In this document: positions 48,545 to 58,624 of the stretch, one piece after another
How positions within the stretch are numbered: position 1 is the first letter of the stretch
Layout of the letters: each line of letters opens with the position of its first letter
Assembly (NCBI GenBank): GCA_008973525.1
Contig: WACJ01000526.1
Span: forward strand, 1,364,001 to 1,428,000
Length of the DNA: 64,000 bases
Reading direction: 5' to 3'
Source of the DNA: Stenopsyche tienmushanensis
Lineage: Eukaryota > Arthropoda > Insecta > Trichoptera > Stenopsychidae
Made by a program: the position numbers and the translations under genes
Notes under the pieces: generated by a model
Told to the model about the DNA's origin: nothing
Seen by the model: only the letters and a program-made list of their open reading frames with translations
Database searches by the model: none

Positions 48545-49050
48545 TTCTTCGAGTGAGAAAAACTGGAGTTCGAGCTGAAGCAATCAACACGCGATACAAT
48601 GACGAACCCTTCATAAACTTTGATGACTCTCCGCACCGAAGGGCTGAAGAAGATTTTTGAGAACGTTTCAAAACTTGCTCAAACTACACTTGTTCTTGCT
48701 AACTCCTTCAACTCTTAATTGTCAAACATTTTCTTTCACATTTACCACGTCGCCTTTAAGTATGTCTGTGAAGCTCTGCTCTAAAAAGCATCACTTCAGC
48801 AAATTTTCTTTGGTGAAAATTGCTATCCTTGTAACAAAATTACGTCGTAACTGGGGCCTGTACAATAAACTTAAAAAATATTTTCAACTTAAGTTGTGAT
48901 ACTGTGAAACATTTTTGTGCATTTCATTTCGATTCAAATTCTCATTTTAAAGATCAAATCATATTTATGCTCCATTTTTGTAAATATGTTTGGCACATTA
49001 ACATTTATGAAGCTTTCTAAATGAATCAGAGATGTGTGAATGATATAATA
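48545..49050. other. No gene recognised
   Basis: Slightly less AT-rich near 48545-48760, possibly more of the same decayed element. A frame at 48657-48899 has no known motif. Confidence 0.35.
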
Positions 49051-49054
49051 AATC

Positions 49055-49260
49055 GATTTCAAGTGTATTGTTTATGTTTAGCAAAGAAATTACTGAATAT
49101 TATGTGCTATCGACAGTGTGTATTTATTTATGTACAAGCTTCATATACGCTGCGATGGTCCTGACAGGTAAGCGAATTTGTACGGATAATAAGCAGCAGT
49201 CATTTAAATATAGCATCTAAGTTTATGATGATTTAAAATTAGCTCACTACTCAGAGTATT
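49055..49260 (-). repeat. Dispersed repeat alpha, copy 3
   Basis: Contains ATTTCAAGTGTATTGTTTAT, GTGCTATCGACAGTG, TACGCTGCGATGGTCCTGAC and TTAGCTCACTACTC. It corresponds over its whole length to the reverse complement of 57350-57525. Confidence 0.75.
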
Positions 49261-49269
49261 AATATTATA

Positions 49270-50725
49270 TAATTCCCATCGCCCTATACACACTCACACT
49301 TTGATGGTTGTAGCTTGCGCCAGTGTTAATCTTAGTTTTTTTATGCGCATTCGCATAAAAAAGTTTTGCTCTCCATAAAAAATGAGATTAATTCGCATCT
49401 GATTCGTATAAAAACAGTCTCAAGTATATTCAAGTAAAATAGTAACTGCATGACCTACACATATAATTATACTCACCCATCGCTAGATATATTTTGAATG
49501 TCTCAATTTATATTTAACTCTATTATCTTAACTAATGGTAAATCAGTTCAAGGGTTAAGCACACCTGTGTAACTGTGACTGAATGTTACGAAAGTGTTAA
49601 AATAATCGCGTTAATTGTAGTATAAGGTATATTAAATATAATTATCGAGGATCGTCGATGACAACAAATTTTGTATGATTAAAGGCAATTTCATGTATTT
49701 ATGTATATAAAATGGCACAGCTAGAATATCATAGAAAAACTTCTGCAATTGGCAGTTGAAGGTCTTAAGTTTTCAATAAGTGAAAGAGAATAAAAACACT
49801 CGGCCTTTTAGAGTAATTAACTCTTTCAGAATCCGTCAAGACGCATGTCAGTTTTATATATCGATGGGTTTTCTTCACACTAAATCGATGATGCTGGAAA
49901 AACATTCTTCAACAAAATAAGATGCCTCACTTTATATATATTTCAAAGAATTCGTTCAATAAATATAATTTAAATATAATGAAATGTTATTACAATAATT
50001 AGATGTAATTGCAAACCATAAACGTTTTTAATTATTTTATTTGTTACACGTGCAATTGATTCTGAGCTTCATTTCTATAATCGGTGATATTTTCTTGCAT
50101 GAATGTATGGGCTTTAGAGTGAAGCGAACTCTTGAAATATATTGCACCTATAAACGAGGGTATATATTATTGTAGAGCGCTATCACGTCCATGTAATTTG
50201 GTCTGGTTGAAGGCGAATGAAAGGGTGGAATATTCTGTAGATAAAATTGGTTTTATATGAATATGGTATCAATAGATTCTCCATTTTCTTCCGAGTTCAT
50301 TTTTGATGCACGGAACTAAACTTCACTTCATATGAATGCCTTTACCTCGTGATCATCGCCTGGTATCGTAAAAGGGTATATACATCTCTCCGCCTTTTAA
50401 GCTCCTCCTTTTGAAGTAATCTATAAGAAAAAGATGAGCAGCCACAGAAGATAAGGAAGCACGCCTCCTTCAAAAGAAATTGAATTCATCATGAGTCGGA
50501 CCGATGCCGAACGAGCTTTGCTTTGACTTTTTGCTATAGTTTTAAGAAACGCGTGACAAAGAAAGCGGACCTCATCTAGTCAGCTGGGGGACATTGCTTC
50601 AGCTATCCACAATATATGTACTATTTTTCGACTTTTAAAAGGTTAGGGGGTACCCCATCATATGACTTTCTACCCTATAAAAAATAAATACGTGTTTTTT
50701 ATTTAAAAAAAAAATATTTTAGAGC
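49270..50725. other. AT-rich stretch, no gene recognised
   Basis: 50330-50640 is less AT-rich with no readable domain. No other features. Confidence 0.4.
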
Positions 50726-50730
50726 TCACT

Positions 50731-50733
<3 letters not shown>

Positions 50734-50806
<73 letters not shown>
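50734..50806. repeat. (AT)n(GT)n compound microsatellite
   Basis: About 21 AT units (50734-50776) run directly into about 15 GT units (50777-50806). Confidence 0.97.
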
Positions 50807-50808
<2 letters not shown>

Positions 50809-50819
50809 AGTCACTATTT

Positions 50820-50960
50820 AAATACTGATATGCTATTTGAATTGAAATGTGTGCAGTTTCCGGTGCGAGCATTAATAAAGCGCAGAGACACACAGGGTAT
50901 GCGTGCATGCTTCTCACATGGATAGCTGTATGTGGACTGCTCACACCCTTCTCGTTTATT
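50820..50960 (-). repeat. Dispersed repeat beta, copy 3
   Basis: The reverse complement matches 44965-45100 closely, including GAAGCATGCACGCATACCCT and CTCGCACCGGAAACTGCACA. It begins about 15 bases after the microsatellite. Confidence 0.75.
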
Positions 50961-51229
50961 ACCAGACAGTACAAAATACGACTTTAAAATGCAGCAACCT
51001 AAATGCAACTAATCTCCAAATTAAGCAATATAACGAAAACCATTTTGGCTTCTACTAATATTTCAGTTTGAATAATTTTTCTATTAAGAGATGACATTCA
51101 ACAGCGTATTTGTATTAGAATCGTATTGATTAAATACATATTTTTAAAATTAATTATATCTTCATATGGTCACCCCTGAAACGTATCAACAGGGTTTCAT
51201 CAGATTGAAGGAAGAATGTATGTATCAGT

Positions 51230-51780
51230 AGCACCAATTGGGCACGTCCGAAACACTCGACAAGATAAATTTTCGTGGTAAATCACCTAAACGTCCGAGT
51301 TGCATTTTTCATAGAGATTGTAGCGGCCTTACCCTCATCTTAGGGACAGAATGCAGGAAAGGTTCTGCGGGAAAAATGCTCCTGAATATTTCACCTTGTC
51401 CAATACTTCGGCAAGGCCACCGCCATTATTTATTTAAATATATTCAAGGCGCGTAAGAGACGCGCGGCCATATTTCGTGCCACATGCCATATGGCTCGCA
51501 CTGATTCCTGCTTTATTTGGCCATTTGTGATTCCACTCGTGTAAACAAAATATTGAATTTCATGGTGGCCTTCCCGGGGGGACTTTTAACCATCTGTTAA
51601 CAGGATTTGCAGACTTCGCGGGCACGAAGTCTAACAGCCTGACACCGTCATAATGCCATGAAATAAAGAGCGACAGGCGAAAAAGCGAACGTGATATACT
51701 GGGGATACAAAAGCTCCTCAATGAGCTCCACACTTCGATAACATCTCTTTCAGATATTTCAGCATCGCCAAACATTCTTA
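51230..51780. other. GC-richer single-copy-looking block
   Basis: About 550 bp are clearly less AT-rich than their flanks and unlike any other repeat in the window. Two frames of about 70 codons (51238-51456 plus; 51560-51775 minus) have no recognised domain. It could be a conserved noncoding block, an exon or a lone transposon fragment. Confidence 0.3.
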
Positions 51781-51789
51781 AAATTTAAA

Positions 51790-52800
51790 GTTGCTAAAAA
51801 AATCTTCATGAATAAAAAATAGGCAGAACATGTTAATTTGTTAATTTAAAGCTTGAAAAAAATATTCAAGCTTTAAAGAATTGACATTTCAACTAAGCTG
51901 TTCAAAACATAAAATCTATACTATAATATTTTTTGTCTGCTGGTTTTAATGTTTAGTATGTACAAAGTAAAGATTAACTTCTCCCGTATTCAGTGAATGG
52001 CAGCAAATGACTTCTGTTTCTCTGATCCTGCAACAATGTGTCAAATTACTTGATGATGAGCTGTAAACGTCATATTTTATTTGAATAAAAGAGTTATATT
52101 TTGTGAATACAATTTTCAGCTGCTTCCACGTTAACCCTCAAGCTCATCCTCGACTTTTTCCATATTCAAGTCTAATCTTTTTGTAATTAAAACCTTTTCG
52201 TGCTTGTACAAAACTAGTGTATTTCAATCAACTCACACATTATTGTCATGGTATTTTAAAACTTAGTCATATAGAATGTTGTTTAAATTATTTAGGGAAG
52301 ATCTTTAGATTACTGTGAACACGAAAACAATATGAGTGAATTAATAATGATTAAATGTATCTGTATCATACAAGCTTAACAATTGAAACAGCGTGCAAAG
52401 GATTAAGATAGATAAAATAAGATCTATGACTGAATTGTTCTGCTCGATTAAAATTATTTAGGAATTCTTTAATTTTTCAAAAGAATAAAATAATAGTATT
52501 TTAAGACGGTTAATCCGAAAAGCTTCCAATTTTATAAAATCATTAATATAAATATATTTTTCTGCAAAGTCAAGATTTGAATCTGAATTTTTACAATAGG
52601 AGTCCAAGAATAATACTTAGTAACTGCTTGTCAATATTTGATTGTTTCCTACATATACGTATTTTGCACATGGACCGAGTTTTTTTTTTTTTTGGTTATG
52701 GGTGTCTTTTATTACGTTTCATACATAGGCCCTATGTCCTAAGTGTCAGGGTTGTCAAAACAGATTTTGTTAACATTTTGAAAAAATGCCTTTTAAAAAA
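51790..52800. other. AT-rich stretch, no gene recognised
   Basis: Nothing identifiable. Confidence 0.45.
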
Positions 52801-52811
52801 TATTTCGGTAG

Positions 52812-52990
52812 CCCTATTCCGTGGCTCGCACGGTTACCAGAACGGACACCACTGGATTTCTTTGCCTGGGGACGTACCCTATTCCGTGGCTCGCATGGTC
52901 TTTGGACCTGACACCACCGGATTTCTTTGTCTACGGACGTGCAAACTAATTAATTTACACGACAGAGATGAAATAGAACGTACGCACAAA
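52812..52990 (+). pseudogene. Transposase C-terminal motif in a 65-bp tandem duplication
   Basis: Two units start CCCTATTCCGTGGCTCGCA at 52812 and 52877. The first reads WLARLPERTPLDFFAWG and the second, in another frame, WLAWSLDLTPPDFFVYG. Both are versions of the (W)PxRSPDLTPLDFFLWG block found near the C terminus of a Tc1/mariner-like transposase common in insects. After the second unit, DRDEIERTHKIV may continue the same protein. The upstream catalytic parts are not visible. The duplication breaks any original frame. Confidence 0.6.
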
Positions 52991-53197
52991 ATCGTATAAA
53001 AAAACCCTTTACCCACCAATAAAAAAATATAGGTCCATATGCAAAACATAATAATAACCTAAAAGTCGGTCACCATGTGCGAACTTTCAAGATAACATTT
53101 AAACCACTATTTTTACAATAATGTAGAACGCACATCAAAACATATTTTATATCATGATAAGATAACAAATAAATATGATTGAGATTACATATATATA

Positions 53198-53750
53198 CAG
53201 GGACGATTCAAATAATACCCCGAATTTTGCTGTATAAATGTATTATTGATATATGAGAATACAAATGGAGTATCTTGTTCTTGTACATAGTTCAGATCGT
53301 TGGATTTTTTTATTCATTGGATGGGTCCCCGTCACTGAAAAAAGAAGGCGAGAAGTAGCATCCTTTTTGATGCAACGCGTAATTATTCATTTTCTCGTAA
53401 ACGAATGAGTGAAATCAAATGAAAGAGAAGACTTGAGGCACAGTTCGGAGATTCTACTCTAAGTAAGATCCAAATTTTTGATTGGGTTCAAAAGTTTCAT
53501 GAAGGTCTGAAAGTCGAAAAACAGTCTTCTGAAAATGATGGCTACATTATTTTGGGATCCGAAAGGTATTTTATTGGTTGGTTTTCTGCATGACAGCTTC
53601 TAAATGACGCCAAGGCTGCTTATATTAATAAAAAACGAAGAAGGGCAAGAGTTTTATGACAATGCTGCGGTATAACAATACATGCGCAATGGGTTTTCAG
53701 AGAAGCTGCTTTCTTCAGTAAATTTCCGGGTTATATTTAAATCGCCCTTG
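53198..53750 (+). mobile_element. Short mariner-type element (mariner-A), both ends present, 553 bp
   Basis: It is flanked by TA on both sides (53196-53197 and 53751-53752), the mariner target. The left end CAGGGACGATTCAAATAATA mirrors the right end in reverse complement, CAAGGGCGATTTAAATATAA, and both continue with CCCGRAATTT-like bases. Between them are shreds of transposase. Ends of the same family occur at 2.43, 23.27 and 28.3 kb, so this is the window's reference copy. Confidence 0.85.
53415..53700 (+). pseudogene. Mariner-A transposase shreds
   Basis: STLSKIQIFDWVQKFHEGLK matches the second helix-turn-helix part of mariner transposase (SKxxVxxWxKxFxxG). About 40 bases later TLFWDPKGILLVGFL corresponds to the block after the first catalytic Asp. 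EFYDNAAV follows. The catalytic aspartates are lost and large parts are deleted, so it cannot encode an enzyme. Confidence 0.7.
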
Positions 53751-53759
53751 TACAAATCA

Positions 53760-54515
53760 CCCACACTCTCTATCGAGATGAATGGATATAGAAAAAAGTT
53801 TTACAGTGGACTGTTTGCGGCTAGACTATGATAATAATGATACCAACAGTTAGTTTTATTAGATTTTGGCAGAGAATGCATCATAACGTATTTATGGACC
53901 AACGGATAATATACAAAAGTAGTCTATATGAACAAGACATGTGATGATATACGACATCTATTCAACGATGTAAGATTTTCTTCTCGGAGACAATCGTGGA
54001 AGGCAGTCGATATAAATATTTTAATAATAAATCGCTGTTAATGGACATTGTACGAAACCGGAGATGGAAGTTTCACCAAAATGGGACGTACAATTCCAAT
54101 GTACAATGTAATAAGTTCAATGGGTTGAATCGTAAAAGTTGTGCGCATTATCTATTCAAGTCAGAATTCCTTCGGGGTCATAGACTCTTAGTCGTGACCT
54201 TAACACAGTATCAGATGTTTCTAAGGATGCCTTTGCATATTTAATTGCCTATTCAATGTCAACTGCTTCATAAAACGTCGAAAACTCAACAATCACAGTC
54301 ATATGGGCTCTGGGGAATGTGATTCATTAATATTACACATTTGTATACTTTTTCAAGTAGCAGATTAAGACAGCAATAAGTAGTAGTTTTCTAAGAACTT
54401 GTTCCATCCATTCTCGGAAGGTTGCGTATTATAACATGAGGATGTACTGAATGTTACCAATGTGACGATATTCTATACTGTTGTTGAATTATAATTCGAG
54501 GATGTAGTTTTTTAA
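53760..54515. other. AT-rich stretch, no gene recognised
   Basis: An 82-codon frame at 53996-54244 has no known motif. Nothing else seen. Confidence 0.4.
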
Positions 54516-54520
54516 CTTAA

Positions 54521-55443
54521 GGCGTCTTCTCACTTTAGGCGCCTAAAAAATAGGCTATTTTCGGGATTTTTTTTTCGAGGATTTTCGCTAAAAATTATGG
54601 GATAAAATGGATCTAACGTAATAAACACATCCTTTAAGTACATGAAAATTTTTTTTTTTTATATTTTTGAACAATTATTATAATAAATCAGTAGCATTGA
54701 AAAACCCGTGTAGAAATGTTATGCTCGTGGCTTGTTGATGGTATCTCTGAGATGGGTCATTTGAAACAAAAAAATAAAACTGTTTTAGATTCAGTATATT
54801 AGTGGCTATAGCTCATATCATCAGATTTTTGATATTCGCGAAAATAACAAAATGGCGCACGTTTTTCGAAAAAGTAAAAAAAAAACGCGTTTTTTTTGCA
54901 GTTTTTTGTAAAAAAAAATTACTTAAAATCAAAATTTCAAAAATCTGATGGTATGCGCTATTGCCATAACTATGAAAAATATGTCATTCAAATTTCATGA
55001 CAATCGGCTGGATAGTTTCCGAAATTTCATCAACAAGCCACCGAAAAACCTTGTTTTGAGATAAACGCGTTTAAAGTTTTGGTTGTAGAAAAATTGCGCA
55101 GTCACAGCTGTTGAAACACTCGTTGTTATTTTGGGTATTTCCTCCGAAGATCTTCATAAATTGGTTTCAAAACCTCGCGAACATCCTCAGCTAGAGCAGA
55201 AAGATGTTTAAAAGTTTCTATCTGATTTTTTTTCACCACTTTCTTGTACTTGCACCATGAGTCTGAACAATACGTATACAGCCGGGTGCTCTCAGGTAGT
55301 CACCTAACGGTCGCCCAAAAATGTAGTTCGACTCGTCCGATCTTTATGAAATTTCGATATAACATTTTTGAAGATATGTACTTTTAAAATTTAAAATAAA
55401 ATAAAAATCGATTTTTTTTAAATTTGTAAAGTGAGAAGACGCC
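54521..55443 (+). mobile_element. TTAA-flanked foldback element, 923 bp
   Basis: GGCGTCTTCTCACTTTA at 54521-54537 is exactly inverted at 55427-55443, and TTAA flanks both sides (54517-54520, 55444-55447). Inside, further inverted pairs exist. GGCTTGTTGATG near 54730 is inverted as CATCAACAAGCC near 55029, and ATCATCAGATTTTTGA near 54818 is inverted with TTTCAAAAATCTGATGGT near 54936. TTAA duplication points to mobilisation by a piggyBac-type transposase. No transposase motif was found inside, so it is non-autonomous. Composition is AT-rich with several homopolymer runs. Confidence 0.85.
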
Positions 55444-55449
55444 TTAAAT

Positions 55450-56460
55450 TGTAATACATTCAATGTCCGTCATTATTGACAAAATTATAAACAGTGGAAA
55501 TGATGCATGTTTGTATCGATTATTTTTTTAAATTTTCCCTTCTCTTCAGCTTCGCGAAGCGCAGCTTCTCCTTATTGGCCTATAACTTTGCAAATTTAAT
55601 TTATATCGATTTGAAATTTACTGAATGTATTCTTAACATTGGTTCTTTCTGATACACGAAGAAAATAAGATAATTATTTCACCAATCATAGTATCTTTCT
55701 TACATTAAATAAATCCTATTCAAATAACTCTATCTAGACTCCTCCACACGTGAAATGCAAGTATAAAGCCACCATATGAAAAATCCTTACCTTCCCAATG
55801 TCTTCTATGGAGATTGCCTAAATCTAACAACGGTATCTTAAAAAGAAAAAGAGCACTAAAAATCACGAGATGGGATTTTTGCCGATCAAAAATATTTTTG
55901 GCAAGCACATTTTTTAAAACAAATATACACTACGAAAAGCAAATTAAAGTGGTCAGCAATGGTCGAATAGATGAGATTGCAGATAAATCTATTATTATCG
56001 GGTGTTCAATGACGAATACTTTCATCCAACGTCAAACATTATTCAACCTCAATTTTCAATAAATTCGATTGGATAAAGCGTCCTCAGTTAAAATAAATAC
56101 TATGGAATTTTCGTTAAATTGAAGCAAAACTTTTCCTACGTTATCCGAATATTGGCGGAATTCAGTGAATATTTGATTAATACGTGTATAAACGGATTTA
56201 GACATACATGGTTAATCAGATCGATTGTAGTATGTAAACGAAGAGATAGACAATGTGTGCCTTTGGCCAACATGGGGGTGTATCTAAAAATAGTATCGTT
56301 AAAATAAACGAAATTAATTTCAATATAATTTTCAGACCGAAATAAAATCTCCATTTGAGCAGCTTGAATACAATTTAAATGAATTTAATTATTGAAGTTA
56401 ATTTGATATATTCCTAAAAGATGGTCCTTCCTGGTTATCTTTTTTGTATCTTAAGTATGG
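55450..56460. other. AT-rich stretch, no gene recognised
   Basis: Short overlapping frames near 55814 and 56119 lack known motifs. CTTCGCGAAGCG palindrome near 55550. Confidence 0.4.
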
Positions 56461-56484
56461 TATTCATTAACCCTTTGAGTAGTG
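56461..56484 (+). repeat. Dispersed repeat alpha, copy 4, left remnant
   Basis: The bases up to and including GAGTAGTG continue, in reverse complement, the end of alpha copies 2 and 3 (CTCACTAxTCxxAGGGTTAAT). They were separated from the rest of the copy by the hAT insertion. Confidence 0.65.
56477..56484 (+). repeat. Left 8-bp target duplication of ZBED5-like hAT
   Basis: GAGTAGTG, repeated exactly at 57342-57349. Confidence 0.9.
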
Positions 56485-57341
56485 CACAGGTTCCCAATCT
56501 TTTTATAAAAGTCGTATGACCCGCGACCTCTCCAAAAAAAAAAACAACAACAAATGCAAAACCAGGCAATTAATCAATACATACAAAATTACAAAATGCA
56601 CGTCACATCAGGTCTCAACTCAAGAGTCAAGAAGGCCTTGTGTCATTGGACCAGATCCTTTAGCAAAAAAATAAGATTTAATAGCCCCGATGCAATTGAA
56701 AAGGGTATTTTTAATAACGCAATTAAAAAACAACAACAAAAACAGTTTTTTTCGTATAATTTTTTGCACCTTGCTGTGCACTTTTGTTGAGCAGACTGGC
56801 ATGGTCCCGAATAGCGGGATCAATGGATGGTTCCCATGTTCTAATATATCTGCAAGATATATGTTCAGCCAAGCTTTGTCGATGAAGTGTACCAAAATGT
56901 CATGTTTTCTTGCACTTCCAGGAATAACTCGATTCCATCTTTCAATTCAGACACGATTCACATTTCCTGTCGACAAGCAGCGGAATGCAGTGTAGAAAAG
57001 AATAACATCGTGATCAGAATCCATGTCTTTGCACAAATTTTTAGACAGACGGGTGTTAAGAGCTCCAGATTTGATGTAATTTACGATTTTTATCAACGAA
57101 TGAAATACCTCTTGCAGAGGAGTTAGAAGAATCTTACTGAAAAGGGCATACCGGTGAATCATGCAGTTTGCTTGGGGAACTACTTTAATGTCTAAGTTTT
57201 TTTTGCTTAGCAATTTCCAATGCGACTTCATATGATGCTTGCACTGATGCTGTGAACCATTGCTGAAAACGTCCTGTTCGATCAAGTCTCTGATGTTTGC
57301 AACTAGTGTCATGCCAACAAAAGAAGGGTTGGGAACCAGTG
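56485..57341 (-). mobile_element. hAT element with ZBED5-like transposase remnant, 857 bp
   Basis: The left end CACAGGTTCCCAATC and the right end, in reverse complement, CACTGGTTCCCAACC form an imperfect terminal inverted repeat. Exact 8-bp duplications GAGTAGTG flank it. CxGxGGTTCCCAA termini are typical of Charlie/Buster-type hAT elements, and the coding remnant agrees. The length is far short of an autonomous element (several kb), so most of it has been deleted internally. Confidence 0.9.
56600..57312 (-). pseudogene. hAT transposase (ZBED5-like) remnant, minus strand
   Basis: From 57312 on the minus strand the frame reads through NCMIHRYAL, LIKIVNYIKSGALNTRL, LCKDMDSDHDVILFYTAFRC and LSTGN. 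This is the characteristic central block of ZBED5-type hAT proteins (CxxHRxAL...IxxxNxIKxxxLNxRLFxxLCxxM...LLxHTEVRWLSRG). A second frame, 56895-56620, gives FIDKAWLNIYLADILEH, equivalent to the WxxxLAYLxDIFxxLN block. The BED zinc finger, the N-terminal catalytic part and the C-terminal dimerisation domain are missing, and at least one frameshift separates the blocks. Function is lost. It is plausible that related full-length elements exist elsewhere in the genome. Confidence 0.9.
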
Positions 57342-57349
57342 GAGTAGTG
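57342..57349 (+). repeat. Right 8-bp target duplication of ZBED5-like hAT
   Basis: GAGTAGTG, identical to 56477-56484. Confidence 0.9.
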
Positions 57350-57660
57350 AGTTAATTTTAAAATGGCTACATTTGTATATCCAACATTTATCGTCCGTAC
57401 AAATCATTTTATCTATCAGGAACGCGCAGCGTGTATGAAGTTTGTATATCAATAAATAAACACTGTTGATAGCACATTATATAGCTTCATTTCTTTGCGT
57501 AAACAATAACAATACGCTTGAAATCTATTCATTTAGGCTATCTATACAATCATGCGATGTACGCAAGACACTCTCTCCGTCTCCGTCTCTCATTCACAAC
57601 CTCCGAGCTCAACGTGGAAGAATGCTCATTCAGAATCACTGGAATTCGATCGCAAATATA
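57350..57660 (+). repeat. Dispersed repeat alpha, copy 4, main part
   Basis: The first 170 bp match copies 2 and 3 in reverse complement, and the rest (TCTATACAATCATGCGATGT, CTCTCTCCGTCTCCGTCTCT, GAATTCGATCGCAAATATA) matches copy 1. It therefore joins both halves of the family, giving a length of at least 330 bp. No coding motif. Confidence 0.7.
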
Positions 57661-57669
57661 AAAAATAAT

Positions 57670-58490
57670 AATTGTATATTTCTTCGTCCTGGTTTTCGCT
57701 GGTTAATTCTGCTGCTGATGAAAAATAAAAAATTGGAGAGAATTTAAATATTACCATTTCCAATCAATCAACTCAATCCAGGTTTAGCCCAATTTCATAT
57801 CCGCAAATGTGAAGTGAATGTCGATTAATAAAATCGTGCAGGGACGTCAACTTATTGCTGGATTTTATAAACCAACCATAATTATTCATTATTTAATTTG
57901 GATTTATTAAACTATAAATATATATAAATTGTAAGCTACTTTTAAGGTAGTATAATTGATGATAAAAATATATAATTGTCAATTCATACAATTCAAATGA
58001 ACTTGAATGCACAGTTTGCTAAATTTACATAGAGCATTTTTATGTAGGATCTTTATGCTATAACAAAATTTTATATGTCGGAGCAAATATTGATTATGAT
58101 CGTAGAAGTTAGAAAGTGGCAAAAGGGCTACTTTATTTAATTGTTCAGTTATCGCCCTAAAATGATTGTTTTCGAAGAAAACTTTTAATTGGATATTGAA
58201 CTAGATCATAAATTATACACAATTTACTGAAACGGCTTTAGAGTTTCATAATTATTCTTCTGACTAAAGAGAAGAGCGGTTTTGAGGAAACCAAAGACAG
58301 CAGCAACTTTCCTATCTTATAATTTCTGAAGGTTATATAAAACTTTGCGTAAGCCGCCCTTATTTGCGTAATTAAAGCTTTATAAAAGTTTAATGAGATC
58401 AAAAAATTAAGTCATTTTTTAATGAGTACTTATTTTTATAAACGATGGACGAGACTAGGAAAAAGAAATAAACGGAATCTTTATCAAATA
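57670..58490. other. AT-rich stretch, no gene recognised
   Basis: Nothing identifiable. Confidence 0.45.
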
Positions 58491-58493
58491 AGC

Positions 58494-58620
58494 ATTGGTA
58501 TAATTCCTGGACTTTTACCGAAACGGTTCGTTCTCAAATCCAGATCTTGGGAAACATTGTCACCGTAATAATAAATATTGACTTGTCGAAGGCATCGTAA
58601 AATTACCATATAAAAGTCTC
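58494..58620 (+). repeat. Degenerate SINE related to 30.42 kb
   Basis: TTGGTATA, TCCTGGACTxTT, then GGTTCGTTCTCAAATCCAGA and ACATTGTCACCGTA follow the head of the SINE at 30450-30535 in order. The A box has lost several bases, while the B-box-like TTCTCAAATCC is recognisable. Confidence 0.5.
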
Positions 58621-58624
58621 TATT

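Noticed and set aside
50734..50806. Microsatellite as a regulatory or recombination element.
   Set aside because: Simple dinucleotide expansion is sufficient; its closeness to a beta repeat may be chance.
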